64,000 nucleotides of DNA. It comes from Aquabacterium sp. CECT 9606 (lineage in GTDB: Bacteria > Pseudomonadota > Gammaproteobacteria > Burkholderiales > Burkholderiaceae_C). The position numbers and the translations under genes are program-made. The notes below the pieces were generated by a model that made no database searches, was not told where the DNA came from, and saw only the letters and a program-made list of their open reading frames with translations. The stretch lies in contig NZ_CAKKNB010000003.1 in the NCBI RefSeq assembly GCF_918741295.1, positions 1 through 64,000 on the forward strand. Direction: 5' to 3'. Shown in pieces: positions 37,194-47,673 of this stretch. Numbering within the stretch: position 1 is the first letter of the stretch; every line of letters starts with the position of its first letter.

Positions 37194-38729
37194 ATGCGAT
37201 TTTCCGCCCGACTGACGATTTGCTTCATAGCGCCTGCCACACTGTTCGTGGCGGCCACGACTGTGGGTGTTTGGGGACTCGCACGCACACAAGCCGAGTT
37301 TGATCAGTACATGGCCACCGACCAGAAGCTCTCAGATGGGCTGTCTGAGATGTACGCGCAAGGGCTTCAATCTGGTCAAGCCCTTCGCAACACGGTCCTG
37401 GACCCCAAGAACGCCCGAGCCTACGACAATCTGAAGGCTGCTCAGGAAGCCTTCCGCAAAGCCTTCAATGAAACTGAGAAGGTGGCCGCCGGCACGCCGT
37501 TTGAGAAAGATCTTCCAGTCATTGCCAGCTTGCGCGATGCACAGGAGACGGCGGTGAGCAAGGTATCTGCCTTGGTGGCAAGCGATCCTCAAGCGGCTGT
37601 GAAACTTCTGAACGCCGAAGAAACGCCAGCGTGGCGCAAACTTCGCAGCGAACTCATCAAGCAACGTGAAGCTGCGAGGAAGCTGGCTCAGGAGGCCCAT
37701 GCTGCGGCGCAGAATCGAGGTCGTCAAGCCACCGCCATTGCTGGATTTTTTGCATTCGTGGCGGCTGGCGTGGCAATTGCCTTGGGATGGTTCATGCAAC
37801 GCAATGTCCATCGTGAACTGGGCGGCGAGCCAGCAGATGCCCGTGATGCGCTGCGCCGGATCGCGGCGGGCGACCTTTCAGTGCCTGTCCCGCCGACGTC
37901 CCATGCGGACAGTTTGATGGCCGAACTTGCGCACATGCAGCAAGATCTCCAGAAGTTGGTCGGGCAAATTCGGCAAGCCTCCGACAGTATCCAGGTGGCC
38001 AGCGCGGAAGTGGCCACTGGCAATGTGGATCTCAGCAGCCGAACGGAAGAGGCTGCGAGCAGTTTGCAGGAAACGGCGGCCTCCATGGAGCAGCTCACAA
38101 GCACGGTGACGCAAAGCGCATCATCCGCAGCGACTGCAACCCGACTCGCTTCGACGGCCAGCGACTTTGCCCAACGAGGCGGGCAGGTGGTGGCCAAGGT
38201 GGTATCGACCATGAGTGACATCAATGCCAGCTCGAAGAAGGTGGTCGACATCATTGGCGTCATCGATGGCATCGCGTTTCAGACCAATATTCTTGCGCTC
38301 AATGCGGCGGTTGAGGCTGCACGCGCTGGCGAGGAGGGCCGCGGCTTCGCCGTTGTGGCAGGTGAAGTGCGCCAACTGGCACGCCGTTCCGCTGACGCCG
38401 CCAAGGAAATCAAAAAGCTGATCGGCGACAGTGTCACCAGTGTGGAAAACGGAGCTCAACTGGTCGAAGACGCAGGCAGAACCATGTCAGAACTCATGAT
38501 CAGTGTGCAAGGGGTGAGCAGTTTGATCACAGAGATCAGCGCAGCTGCCAACGAACAAAGTCTGGGGATTGGGCAGGTCAACGTCGCGGTGGGGCAATTG
38601 GATCAAATGACGCAACAGAACGCGGCCCTGGTTGAGGAGTCGGCCGCTGCGGCCGAGAGCTTGAAGGATCAGGCCAATCGCCTGGGAGAGATGGCTTCGC
38701 GATTCAGGCTGGGCGCTGTCGCGACTTAG
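37194..38729 (+). CDS. Methyl-accepting chemotaxis protein
   Basis: A 511-residue transmembrane chemoreceptor. A first membrane helix (residues about 7-28) and a second (about 182-200, [20 protein letters not shown]) bracket a four-helix-bundle-like periplasmic domain of about 150 residues. A HAMP-like linker ([18 protein letters not shown]) and the signalling domain follow, with the conserved hairpin tip [25 protein letters not shown] motif near 360. Flanking glutamate-rich methylation segments are present ([21 protein letters not shown]). The ATG at 37194 follows GGGAG. No C-terminal CheR-docking pentapeptide is seen. The ligand is unknown. It is not in an operon; a hairpin follows. Confidence 0.95.
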   Translation: MRFSARLTICFIAPATLFVAATTVGVWGLARTQAEFDQYMATDQKLSDGLSEMYAQGLQSGQALRNTVLDPKNARAYDNLKAAQEAFRKAFNETEKVAAGTPFEKDLPVIASLRDAQETAVSKVSALVASDPQAAVKLLNAEETPAWRKLRSELIKQREAARKLAQEAHAAAQNRGRQATAIAGFFAFVAAGVAIALGWFMQRNVHRELGGEPADARDALRRIAAGDLSVPVPPTSHADSLMAELAHMQQDLQKLVGQIRQASDSIQVASAEVATGNVDLSSRTEEAASSLQETAASMEQLTSTVTQSASSAATATRLASTASDFAQRGGQVVAKVVSTMSDINASSKKVVDIIGVIDGIAFQTNILALNAAVEAARAGEEGRGFAVVAGEVRQLARRSADAAKEIKKLIGDSVTSVENGAQLVEDAGRTMSELMISVQGVSSLITEISAAANEQSLGIGQVNVAVGQLDQMTQQNAALVEESAAAAESLKDQANRLGEMASRFRLGAVAT

Positions 38730-38749
38730 TTTCGGCCGGGCGTGAACCT

Positions 38750-38777
38750 CCCGGGTTGGAGGAGCTTCCAACCCGGG
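38750..38777. terminator. Strong hairpin downstream of the chemoreceptor gene
   Basis: CCCGGGTTGGA and TCCAACCCGGG form a perfect 11-base-pair stem with a 6-base loop, 20 bases after the stop. No T-tract follows on either strand, so it is not a classical intrinsic terminator, but it is placed where transcription from the chemoreceptor gene should end. Confidence 0.5.
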
Positions 38778-38816
38778 CACACAAAACAACTTGATCGATC
38801 AGCGCATTCTTTCAAG

Positions 38817-39082
38817 CTACTGTGGAGGTGCAAGCAGGGCATTGAAATTGACGTTGGGCATCCGTCTGCCGAACAGGAAGCCCTGTTGATAAGTGCAGCC
38901 GTGGGCCAGCAAGAATTCTGCTTGAGCTGGAGTTTCCACCCCTTCAGCCACCACACGTCAATTGAAGGCACGGCCCAATGCGATGACGGACATGGCGATC
39001 GCACCATCGCGTCCACCGCCAGTTCGACGTCAGACATCAAATCACGACCTCAAGCTTGAACTCCGTTTCGTACTTTTTCATG
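38817..39082 (-). pseudogene. Remnant of an EAL-domain (c-di-GMP phosphodiesterase) gene
   Basis: Within the 522-base gap between the chemoreceptor and efflux genes the minus strand encodes the end of an EAL domain: AIAMSVIALGRAFN, then an in-frame TGA where a leucine is expected, then [20 protein letters not shown] and [11 protein letters not shown] before a TAG at 38817-38819. Upstream the frame changes, with RDLMSDVELAVD in another frame (an apparent 5-base insertion), and a further fragment KKYETEFKL near 39060-39082. The catalytic N-terminal half is missing. I see no other gene in this gap. Confidence 0.75.
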
Positions 39083-39251
39083 CAACCCTTTGAAGTTTGT
39101 CCAACTCCTGGGCAGTAGCCCGGGGTCATGACAAAGACGTGCACGACACGAGGGTCAGCGCCTCAAGCAAGAGCACTTTGACTTGCCCCCAAGTCCACCT
39201 GGGCTTGTTCGCCCGGCTCGGTCTCGAACCGTCAACAATGCCTTTGCTGGC

Positions 39252-42200
39252 TCATTGACCTGGCGTGCCGGTGATCGCTGCCGGTTCGGCGCGCCGGATC
39301 AAACCGAGGCGCTTGCGTCCCCACACCAGCAGGTCATCAACATAGGTAAAAACGACGGGCACGACGAGTAAGCTCAGTGCCGTTGAGGTCAAGAGCCCCC
39401 CGATCACGACGATGGCCATGGGCTGGCGGAAGCTGGGCTCCGCACCGAGGCCCAACGCATTGGGCATCATGCCGGCGCCCATCGCGATGGTCGTCATCAC
39501 GATTGGGCGGGCACGCTTGTGACAAGCATCGACGATCGCGTCATACCGAGACATGCCCAGCTCACGCCGGGCCATGATCGCGTATTCGACCAGCAGGATC
39601 GAGTTCTTCGTCACGATGCCCATCAGCATCAGCATGCCGATGACCACGGGCATCGAGAACGATTGATTGGTCAGCCACAGCGAGATCAGCGCGCCACCCA
39701 TGGCCAAGGGCAAGGCACTGAGGATGGTGGCGGGCTGCAGGAAGTCGTGGAACAGCAGCACCAGCACGGCATAAATGCAAAAGATGCCGATGGCCATCGC
39801 GGTGCCGAAGCTCGTGAAGAGTTCGGCCATGCGTTGCAGCTCGCCCTGGTCGACGAAATGCACGCCAGCTGGCAGCGATTTCAGCGCAGGCAAGGCCATG
39901 GCTTCGCGCTGCACCTCGCCGAGGGTGCGGCCGTTCAGCTCGACCTTCAGCGTCACGTTGCGAGAGCGATCGATGCGGTCGATCTGCGAAGGGCCACTGC
40001 CGATCGAGATGTCTGCCACCGAGGCCAGGCTGACCGTGCCCTTGTTCCCGGCCACGCGCAGTTGCCCCACGGCGGCCAGGTCTTCCCGCACGCTGGGGTC
40101 CAGGCGCACGCGGATGGCGATCTGCCGCTGCGGCAGGTTCAGCTTGGGCAGCGAGATGGCGTAGTCGCCGTAGGTGGCCAGCCGCACCGCGGTGGCGAGT
40201 GATTCCGATGTCACGCCGAGTGCGGCGGCGCGCGCGCTGTCTGGCCGCACCTGGATCTCGGGCCGCTGCAGGGCGGCGCTGGAGGTGACGTTGCCAATGC
40301 CCTTGAGGGTCCGTAGTTGGGGTTCTGCCTGCGTCGCCGCCCGGGACAGGGCATCGGGATCGTCGCTGGCCAGCGTCAGCTCCAGCGATTCACCGCTGCT
40401 GCCACCGCCCACCGAAATGCGTGTGCCGGGCAGATCGCGCAGCAAATTGCGCATCTTGGCCTCGACCCCGGATTGCTTGAGTTGGCGGTCACCGCGGTCC
40501 AGCAGGTCGACTGTCAGCGTTGCGCTGGTGAGGTCGGTGGACGAGGTGGCACCCATGCCGCTGCCCGTGGAAGCCGTGCCTGCCGAGACGAAGACGCTCT
40601 TGACTTCCGGCAGTTGCTTCAGCAGTTCGGCTGCGCGCTGCGCGGTGGCCGAGGTGGTTTCCAGCGTCGAGCCCGGCTGCATCTTGATGGTCACGCTGCT
40701 TTGTGCTTTGTCCTGCGCGGGGAGGAAGCCGGTCGGGATGAAGGGCACAACCAGCATCGCCAATACAAAGAAGACCAACGTGCCCAGGAGCGTGGTCTTG
40801 CGGCGGCGCTGGCCAGTGCGCACCCAGCCCAGGTAGCGCGTCATGATCGGGCCGTCGGTCGACGCCTCATGGTGTCCGGGCTCTTTGGGATTTTTGGGCT
40901 TGAGCAGGTAGGCCGCCATCATCGGCGTCAACAGGCGGGCCACCAGCAACGAAGCCAGCACAGCCACCGAGGCGACGATGCCGAACTGCCGGAAGAACTT
41001 GCCGGGAATGCCGCCCATGAAGGCCGTCGGCAGGAACACCGCCACCAGGGTGAAGGTGGTGGCGATCACGGCCATGCCGATCTCGTCGGCCGCCTCCATC
41101 GCGGCTTGGTAGGGTGTCTTGCCCATCAGCAGGTGGCGCTCGATGTTCTCGATCTCGACGATTGCATCGTCCACCAGCACGCCCACCACCAGCGACAGCG
41201 CCAGCAAGGTGATGGTGTTGAGCGAGTAGTCCAGTAGCCACATGGCCAGGAAGGCCGGCAGGATGGACAAGGGCAGGGCGGCGGCACAGACCAGGGTGGC
41301 CCGCCAGTCACGCAGAAACCACCACACGACGATCACGGCCAGCAACGCACCTTCGAGCAGCAGGTCCATTGAGCCTTCGTAGTTGTCCTGGATGGGCGTG
41401 ACCGTGTTGGTGGCCTCATGGATCTCCATGTCCGGATGGGCCTGGCTGAAGGCCTGAATCGCCTGCCTGACGTCATTGACGACCCCGACGTCCGAGACGC
41501 CTTTCGAGCGGGTGATCTGGAACCCGATGACACGCTTGCCATCTCTGAAGGCCAGCGTCGAGCGGTCCGCAAAGTTGTCGGTGATGCGGGCGATCTGGTC
41601 GAGCCGCACGGTGCGCCCGTCGGCAAGCGGCAGCGTGATGGCGCCGATCTCGGCCGGGCTGCCGACGGTGGCGATGGTGCGCACCGATTGCCGCATGCCG
41701 CCCAACTGGCCCTGGCCGCCCGAGCTTTCCTTTTGCACCGCCTTCAGCTGGGTGGACACATCGGAGGGCGTCACGCCCAAGCCGGCCATCAGTTCCGGTT
41801 GCAGGTCCACATGCACTTCGCGGTCCACACCGCCAACGCGGGCAACCTGGGCGACGCCCTTGACGGACAACATGGCCTTGGTGACGTCGTTGTCGACGAA
41901 CCAGGACAGATCCTGCTCGTCAAGTCGGCCCGATGCGATCGTGTAGGTCAGCAAGGACGACGCGGCCGCGGTGGCCTTGGACACCGTCGGCGAGTTCATG
42001 CTCGAGGGCAGCTCCGACTTGGCGCTGTCGACCGCGTTGCGCACCTCGTTGAGCGCTTGCTCGGCGTTCTTGTCGATGTCGAAGCTGACGCTGATGCTCA
42101 CCGAGCCATCGGTGATGGTCGTGGTGATGTGGTCCAGCTTGGTCAGCGAGGCCAGCTTGTCTTCGATCTTGCGCGCGACCTCTGTTTCCAACTGCGACGG

Positions 42201-42365
42201 GGCTGCACCTTCAAGCGAGGCGGCGATCTGGATGGTGGGCAGATCCGTGTCCGGGAAATCCTGGATCTGCAGCTTGCCGAAGCCGATCAGACCCATCACG
42301 GTCAGCAGGACGAAGAGCAGGACGGACGGGACGGGGTTCCGAATGGACCAGGAGGAGACGTTCAA
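39252..42365 (-). CDS. RND multidrug efflux pump, inner-membrane transporter (HAE1 family)
   Basis: A 1037-residue RND permease of standard size with 12 predicted membrane helices and two large periplasmic loops. The N-terminus MNVSSWSIRNPVPSVLLFVL, the proton-relay LVVGVLVDDAIVEIENIERH in helix 4, and FLPTAFMGGIPGKFFRQFG are family hallmarks. It exports amphipathic compounds by proton antiport through the adaptor and outer-membrane channel encoded just before it (14-base gap to the adaptor gene). It is the last gene of the minus-strand operon. The substrate class cannot be read from sequence; similarity in the motifs is to the HAE1 drug-efflux group rather than heavy-metal pumps. The ATG at 42365 is well defined. 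Confidence 0.95.
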   Translation of the reverse strand: MNVSSWSIRNPVPSVLLFVLLTVMGLIGFGKLQIQDFPDTDLPTIQIAASLEGAAPSQLETEVARKIEDKLASLTKLDHITTTITDGSVSISVSFDIDKNAEQALNEVRNAVDSAKSELPSSMNSPTVSKATAAASSLLTYTIASGRLDEQDLSWFVDNDVTKAMLSVKGVAQVARVGGVDREVHVDLQPELMAGLGVTPSDVSTQLKAVQKESSGGQGQLGGMRQSVRTIATVGSPAEIGAITLPLADGRTVRLDQIARITDNFADRSTLAFRDGKRVIGFQITRSKGVSDVGVVNDVRQAIQAFSQAHPDMEIHEATNTVTPIQDNYEGSMDLLLEGALLAVIVVWWFLRDWRATLVCAAALPLSILPAFLAMWLLDYSLNTITLLALSLVVGVLVDDAIVEIENIERHLLMGKTPYQAAMEAADEIGMAVIATTFTLVAVFLPTAFMGGIPGKFFRQFGIVASVAVLASLLVARLLTPMMAAYLLKPKNPKEPGHHEASTDGPIMTRYLGWVRTGQRRRKTTLLGTLVFFVLAMLVVPFIPTGFLPAQDKAQSSVTIKMQPGSTLETTSATAQRAAELLKQLPEVKSVFVSAGTASTGSGMGATSSTDLTSATLTVDLLDRGDRQLKQSGVEAKMRNLLRDLPGTRISVGGGSSGESLELTLASDDPDALSRAATQAEPQLRTLKGIGNVTSSAALQRPEIQVRPDSARAAALGVTSESLATAVRLATYGDYAISLPKLNLPQRQIAIRVRLDPSVREDLAAVGQLRVAGNKGTVSLASVADISIGSGPSQIDRIDRSRNVTLKVELNGRTLGEVQREAMALPALKSLPAGVHFVDQGELQRMAELFTSFGTAMAIGIFCIYAVLVLLFHDFLQPATILSALPLAMGGALISLWLTNQSFSMPVVIGMLMLMGIVTKNSILLVEYAIMARRELGMSRYDAIVDACHKRARPIVMTTIAMGAGMMPNALGLGAEPSFRQPMAIVVIGGLLTSTALSLLVVPVVFTYVDDLLVWGRKRLGLIRRAEPAAITGTPGQ

Positions 42366-42379
42366 GGTGTGTCCTCTGC

Positions 42380-43540
42380 TCAGTGCGAGTTGCCGGAAGC
42401 CGCTGGGGCGGCCGACGGAGATGTGGCCACCGTCACCTTGGCCCCATCAGACAGGAAGGCGCCACCGCTGGTAACGACGCGGGCATTCGGCGCCAGGCCG
42501 CCAACGACCTCCACCCGCTGTTGCTGGCGGCGGCCCACGGTGACCACCATGCTCGTGACTTTGCTGTCTTTGTCGACGAGGTAGACGTAGTCGCGGCCAT
42601 CGCGGGCGACCAGGGCGGTCTGCGGCAGCGTCACAGCGGCTTGCGCGGGCAGCTCGATCGAGCCTTTGCCGAACATGCCGACTTTGGCGGGGCTGTCAGT
42701 CGGCAGGCTCACGTAGACCAAGGCGCGGCCGGTGCTGGTGCTGAGCACCGGCCCGACGAGGCGCAGACGCCCATCAACAGCTTGGCCATCGGGCAAGGTG
42801 ACCGAGACGCGCTGGCCGGCGCGGATTGCGGAGAGCTGGCGCGCATCGACCTCGCCCTGCCATTCAATGCGGCCTTGGCGCACCAGCCTGAACAGTTCCG
42901 TCCCGGCACTGACCACATTGCCCAACACACCAGTGCGCGAGGACACCAGCCCATCGTCTGGCGCAACGATGCGCGACTGCCGCAGCTTCAGCTCGGCGGC
43001 GTCAAGGTCGGCCTTCGCAGACGCCAGGCTGGCGCGCGCCGTGGCCTCGTTGATCTTGGCTTCCTCGATGCTCTGCGCCGACAGGCCGCCGGTGGTTTCA
43101 ACCATGCGATAACGCCGCAGGTTCGACGTGGCCTTGTTCAGCGAAGCCTGGGCCTGAGCGAGCACCGCTTGCTGTTTGTGCAAGTCGTTCTGGAGGCTCT
43201 CATCGGCCAGGCGGGCGAGCACCTGGCCACGTTTGACGCGGCTGCCCACATCAACGAGCAGTTCCGCGATCCGCAGGCCGCCGGTTTCCGGGCTGACGAT
43301 GACTTCCTGCCAGGCGGCCAGGGTGCCGTTGGCCTGGATGGTCTGCGGCCAGGGCAAGGTGGTCGGCGAGACGACCTCGACGGTGAGGACACTGGGCGTT
43401 GTCGTCTCCGCCCCCTCTTGAGCGCTGGCGGCTTTGTCGCTTGTCGCCGCTTGCTTGTCTGAGCAGGCCGCCAGGATCAGCAGCGTGATGATGGCGATCG
43501 CTGCGCTGGTGCGGAAAGGCCGGTTCAAGGTGTGGCTCAT
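42380..43540 (-). CDS. RND efflux periplasmic adaptor, lipoprotein
   Basis: A 386-residue membrane-fusion protein. A lipoprotein signal ends in the lipobox LILAAC, followed by a Ser/Ala-rich linker. A barrel-sandwich (lipoyl-like) hybrid domain is split around a coiled-coil hairpin (ESLQNDLHKQQAVLAQAQASLNKATSNL and its partner), then beta-barrel and membrane-proximal domains. The ATG at 43540 shares an ATGA overlap with the stop of the outer-membrane factor gene; a longer open frame exists upstream but lies inside that gene. It links the RND pump to the outer-membrane channel. Confidence 0.93.
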   Translation of the reverse strand: MSHTLNRPFRTSAAIAIITLLILAACSDKQAATSDKAASAQEGAETTTPSVLTVEVVSPTTLPWPQTIQANGTLAAWQEVIVSPETGGLRIAELLVDVGSRVKRGQVLARLADESLQNDLHKQQAVLAQAQASLNKATSNLRRYRMVETTGGLSAQSIEEAKINEATARASLASAKADLDAAELKLRQSRIVAPDDGLVSSRTGVLGNVVSAGTELFRLVRQGRIEWQGEVDARQLSAIRAGQRVSVTLPDGQAVDGRLRLVGPVLSTSTGRALVYVSLPTDSPAKVGMFGKGSIELPAQAAVTLPQTALVARDGRDYVYLVDKDSKVTSMVVTVGRRQQQRVEVVGGLAPNARVVTSGGAFLSDGAKVTVATSPSAAPAASGNSH

Positions 43541-45036
43541 GGGGTGTTCTTTGCGGGCAGCTGTGCGGCGTTGATCGAGAGCGTGGCGGCGTTGTCGGGC
43601 GGCGCGAGGGCGGGGGCATCGGCAGTCCAGCCGCCGCCGAGGGCCTTGTACAGGGCAATCCAATGGCTGATCTGGCCCTGCTGAAGGTTGATGTCGTCGA
43701 TGTCGGCGGACAGCGCGGAACGCCGGGCCTCCTCAAGGCTCAGCAGGCTGGTGGTGCCGGCGCGCCAGTTGGCTTCGGAGGCGTTGAAGTATTCGCGGTA
43801 CGCCTGTGCAGCGCGGTGCGATTCATCTGATCGGTTCACGCTGCTGTCCAGGTTCACCAGCGCCTGTTCGACCTCTTTGACGGCCAAGCGCACGCCCGCC
43901 TGATAGCCGGCCAGCGCGCTTTGGTAACTAGCTTGGGCGCTGTCGACCGCGGCCCGGCGCTTGCCAGCATCGAACAGCGGCAGCGACAACTGCGGCCCGA
44001 AGGACCAGGTCGTGTAAGCGCTGCCGCTACCGGCCGTGGAGGCGCGCGCGATGGAGCCGCTCAAGGAGAAGCTGGGGTAGCGGTCGGCCTGTGCGGCGCC
44101 GATCTCCGCGCTGGCGGCGGCCAGCTCGCGTTCCAGTGAACCCAGATCGGGGCGCTGGCGCAGCACCTGCGCTGGCACCTCGCCCACGCGCAAGCCCTTG
44201 GGGCGGGGCATCGCGGGGCCAGATGCTGCCAGGGCGATGAGCAACTCGGGCTGCTCATGCCCGGTCAGGTACACGAGGGACTTGAGCAGCACCGTGCAGC
44301 TTGCGCGCTGCTTGAGCGCCGACGAGCGGCTGCTGGCCAGACCAGCGCGCGCCAGTGCGCCGTCCGATGGCGCGCTCAGCCCCGCTTCGACCATGGACGC
44401 GGTGGCCCGCTCCGTGGCAGTCTGAGACTGCAGCTCGCGGTCGTAGACATTGGCCAGCAGCTCGCAGGCGCGGTACTGCACATAGGTGTCCGCCACCTCG
44501 GCGGCCAGCGACACGCGGGCATCGTGCCAGTCGGCGATGCGTGCATCAATGCGGGCACTCGCGGCTTCGGCATTGCGGCGCAGCTTGCCGAACAGGTCGA
44601 TTTCCCAGGAGGCGTCCAGGCCCGCGCTGTTGACGGTGGACAGCGTGGTCTGGTCAACGGTGAGCTGCTGGCGGCTGCGCGTCGAGCTGGCGGACCCACT
44701 CACGTTCGGGAGCGCGCCTGAGCGATCCGTGGTCAGCGTGGCGCGTGCCTTCTCGATGCTCGCCCAGGCCTGGACGAGCGAGGTGCTTTCGGCCTCGGCC
44801 CAGGCAACCAGCTGCGTCAGCGCCGGGTCATCAAACTGTGCCCACCAGTCGGCCAGACCTGCTTCACTGCCGCCGTGGGGCAAGGGCGAATACCACTGCG
44901 TCGCGACCTTTGGCGCAGGCGCTTGGTATGTCGGGCCCACGGCGCATCCTGAAAAACCCATCACCAGGGTCAGGGCCAGGACTGAAATGCATTGCCGACC
45001 CATCGTGCGAAAATGTGCTGTGCTCATTGAACTCAT
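43537..45036 (-). CDS. Outer-membrane efflux lipoprotein, NodT/OprM family
   Basis: A 499-residue TolC-like channel subunit with lipoprotein signal (MGFSGC then AVGPTYQAP, as in OprM/NodT). It carries two repeats of the efflux domain, each helical-hairpin plus barrel strands (SWEIDLFGKLRRNAEAA; RQRPDLGSLERELAAASAEIGAAQADRYPSFSLSG-type segments). The ATG at 45036 was chosen; 45027 is an alternative three codons later, and a longer frame to 45159 runs into the promoter region and the divergent regulator. First gene of the efflux operon, which is unusual since the outer-membrane factor is more often last. Confidence 0.92.
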   Translation of the reverse strand: MSSMSTAHFRTMGRQCISVLALTLVMGFSGCAVGPTYQAPAPKVATQWYSPLPHGGSEAGLADWWAQFDDPALTQLVAWAEAESTSLVQAWASIEKARATLTTDRSGALPNVSGSASSTRSRQQLTVDQTTLSTVNSAGLDASWEIDLFGKLRRNAEAASARIDARIADWHDARVSLAAEVADTYVQYRACELLANVYDRELQSQTATERATASMVEAGLSAPSDGALARAGLASSRSSALKQRASCTVLLKSLVYLTGHEQPELLIALAASGPAMPRPKGLRVGEVPAQVLRQRPDLGSLERELAAASAEIGAAQADRYPSFSLSGSIARASTAGSGSAYTTWSFGPQLSLPLFDAGKRRAAVDSAQASYQSALAGYQAGVRLAVKEVEQALVNLDSSVNRSDESHRAAQAYREYFNASEANWRAGTTSLLSLEEARRSALSADIDDINLQQGQISHWIALYKALGGGWTADAPALAPPDNAATLSINAAQLPAKNTP

Positions 45037-45081
45037 CTGTTCGCGCCATGCTATCAAGCGCTGCGCCTTGCACGGTGGCGC

Positions 45082-45100
45082 GTGGGTTAATGTGGGTAAA
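45082..45100. promoter_or_regulatory. Tandem GTGGGTTAA/GTGGGTAAA repeat, candidate regulator box
   Basis: Two 9-base half-sites, GTGGGTTAA (45082-45090) and GTGGGTAAA (45092-45100), match at 8 of 9 positions with 10-base spacing in the 134-base divergent region between the efflux operon and the response-regulator gene. A looser third unit (GGTCTGAAAA) continues the array. Such head-to-tail sites are typical for OmpR-family regulators, so the adjacent one probably acts here. Confidence 0.45.
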
Positions 45101-45170
45101 AGGTCTGAAAATCGCCGCGCGCCAACATTGATTCGGCTCGATACTGAGATCTTTGACATGGAAAGCTCGG

Positions 45171-45866
45171 ATGAGCAAGGTACTTATCGTCGATGACGAT
45201 GTCGATCTGACAGCCATGCTTTCGCAGTTCCTCATCCGGGAAGGATTCCAGGTGCACGTGGTGCACGATGGCGAAACTGGGGTCGAGGAAGCGACGGGAG
45301 GGGACTACAGCGTCGTCGTCATGGACATCATGATGCCCAGGATCTCCGGTATCGAAGCGCTGCGACGAATCCGTAATACGTCCAATGTTCCGGTGCTGAT
45401 GCTGACTGCCCGGGGCGACAACATCGACCGCATCGTTGGCCTCGACATGGGCGCCGACGACTACGTGCCCAAGCCGTTCAACCCTGGGGAACTGGTCGCG
45501 CGCATTCGAGCCATCTTGCGGCGTGTCGATGGCCGCGATTCGGCCACCACGAACCGGGGCGCTCGGGAGCTCCAGGCGGGCGGGCTGAAGCTTTGGTTGG
45601 GCAGTCGGCGCGCTCAGTGGCACGACCAGCCGCTGGAATTGACCGGCACCGAGTACACCTTGCTGGAGGTGCTTGCGCGGCATGCAGGACAGTTGGTCAG
45701 CAGACAGGATATTTCCATGCAAGCCTTTGGTCAGCCGTTGGGGCCTTTTGACCGTCGCATAGATGTACACATCAGCAGCATTCGTCAGAAGCTGGGCATG
45801 CGAAGCGATGGGCAGTCGTGGATTCAAAGCGTCCGCGGCCAGGGCTATCAGCTGCTGGAGGACTGA
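45171..45866 (+). CDS. Response regulator, OmpR/CpxR type
   Basis: A 231-residue two-domain regulator. The receiver has VLIVDDDVD, phosphoacceptor Asp52 (VVMDIMMP), T in LMLTARG and K in DDYVPKPF; the winged-helix DNA-binding domain has LTGTEYTLLEVLARHAGQ and DRRIDVHISSIRQKLG, and resembles CpxR/RstA. The ATG at 45171 has GGAAAG upstream; the frame opens slightly earlier. It overlaps nothing but is followed after 2 bases by the GTG of the kinase gene. It is divergent from the RND operon and is its most likely regulator. Confidence 0.94.
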   Translation: MSKVLIVDDDVDLTAMLSQFLIREGFQVHVVHDGETGVEEATGGDYSVVVMDIMMPRISGIEALRRIRNTSNVPVLMLTARGDNIDRIVGLDMGADDYVPKPFNPGELVARIRAILRRVDGRDSATTNRGARELQAGGLKLWLGSRRAQWHDQPLELTGTEYTLLEVLARHAGQLVSRQDISMQAFGQPLGPFDRRIDVHISSIRQKLGMRSDGQSWIQSVRGQGYQLLED

Positions 45867-45868
45867 CC

Positions 45869-46936
45869 GTGGCGCGCTCAAGGCGCCTTGGCCGCCTTTT
45901 CTGGAAGTTCTTCCTGGTGCAGTGGCTGAGCATGGCGCTGACCATGACTGGCGTCGGGCTGTACTTCCACATGAGCGGCTTGAAGCCGCCGCCCGGCAAC
46001 CAATTGATGTTGTTCGGGCTGGTGCCGGTGGCGCCGTTGATTGCGGTCGCTTTCACGATGATGGCGAGCAGCCTGGCACTCGCGTGGTATTTGTCGCGTC
46101 CGCTGTGGCAGCTCAGCTGGGCTTTGGGTCGCGTGTCCGCCGGGCATCTGGACACACGCGTTGCCGGCCGCACCGGGTTTCGCAGCAACGATGTCATGGA
46201 CCTGGCTGATGATTTTGATCGCATGGCCCGGCAACTGCAGGTGCTGACCGAGTCCAGAAGCGTCTTGCTGCATGACATCTCCCATGAGCTGCGCTCGCCG
46301 CTGACGCGCTTGCAGGTGGCCATCGGGCTTTTGAAGCAGCAGCCCTTGCACTTGGACCAGATGCTTGAACGCATCGAGCGGGAAAGTGGCCGCCTTGACA
46401 CATTGATTGAAGAGCTGCTGACTTGGCATCGCCTGGAAGCCGGCGCAGCGATTCCGCCAGCGTCCCGCGTGGATGTCATTGAACTGCTTCACGCAATCGC
46501 GGAAGACGCCCAGTTCGAGGCCCTGGCCAGCGGCAAGACGGTGGTCATCGATGCGCCCGCCGAGTTTGTGTCCGAGGTGCACGGCGAGTTGATCTACCGT
46601 GGGCTGGAGAATGTGATCCGCAACGCGGTGAAGTTCACGTATGTGGGCGGTCAGGTTGAGATCACCGCGCGCGTTTCCGACGATCAGGCGCAATGGACCT
46701 GCACCGTGAAAGACCGTGGGCCTGGGGTGCCTGTCGGCATGCTGGACACCATTTTCGAGCCTTTTGCTCGGGTGGCTGGATCCGAAGGCGTGCAGGGTGT
46801 GGGACTGGGCCTGGCCATTTGCCGACGTGCGATGGCGCTGCACGGTGGGCGCATTGATGCGCAATTGCGCCCAGGCGGCGGGCTGACATTTACCATGGTC
46901 TTGCCGAGGTCTTCATGCGTACGTGCGCCGTCTTGA
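45869..46936 (+). CDS. Sensor histidine kinase, CpxA/EnvZ-like
   Basis: A 355-residue membrane kinase with two membrane helices (about 10-32 and 50-75) and a very short periplasmic loop, then a HAMP segment, HisKA with His139 ([15 protein letters not shown]) and a HATPase domain ([32 protein letters not shown]). The start is GTG at 45869, 2 bases after the regulator stop and with GGAGG upstream. The short loop suggests sensing within or close to the membrane. Its last codons (SSCVRAPS) run into sequence leading to a decayed macB-like fragment, so the original C-terminus may have been altered there. Confidence 0.92.
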   Translation: MARSRRLGRLFWKFFLVQWLSMALTMTGVGLYFHMSGLKPPPGNQLMLFGLVPVAPLIAVAFTMMASSLALAWYLSRPLWQLSWALGRVSAGHLDTRVAGRTGFRSNDVMDLADDFDRMARQLQVLTESRSVLLHDISHELRSPLTRLQVAIGLLKQQPLHLDQMLERIERESGRLDTLIEELLTWHRLEAGAAIPPASRVDVIELLHAIAEDAQFEALASGKTVVIDAPAEFVSEVHGELIYRGLENVIRNAVKFTYVGGQVEITARVSDDQAQWTCTVKDRGPGVPVGMLDTIFEPFARVAGSEGVQGVGLGLAICRRAMALHGGRIDAQLRPGGGLTFTMVLPRSSCVRAPS

Positions 46937-46973
46937 GCCCCAGCGTTCGAAGACCAGCGGCCACGGGGCAGCG

Positions 46974-47399
<426 letters not shown>

Positions 47400-47673
47400 A
47401 CACCCCACCATCCACCGGCCGCCGCTGAAGTCCATGTGGTCAATAGTGAACCTGTCGATTCAAGATGGCTCGGTACTGCCCACCCGTGTGGGTGCCAATC
47501 CTCAGTTGAGCATATATGGGCTGGCGCACCGCTTCGCGTTGGGCCTGGTGCGCTACCTCGCGCTGCGGTGGTAAGCAGCACAGCAAGAGTCGCCCTTGGG
47601 TCACGCTCGCCGTGTACACTTGAACCCGTGTTATGGCGCCTACAGCGCGTCTCCGACCCTGACGAATCGCGGC

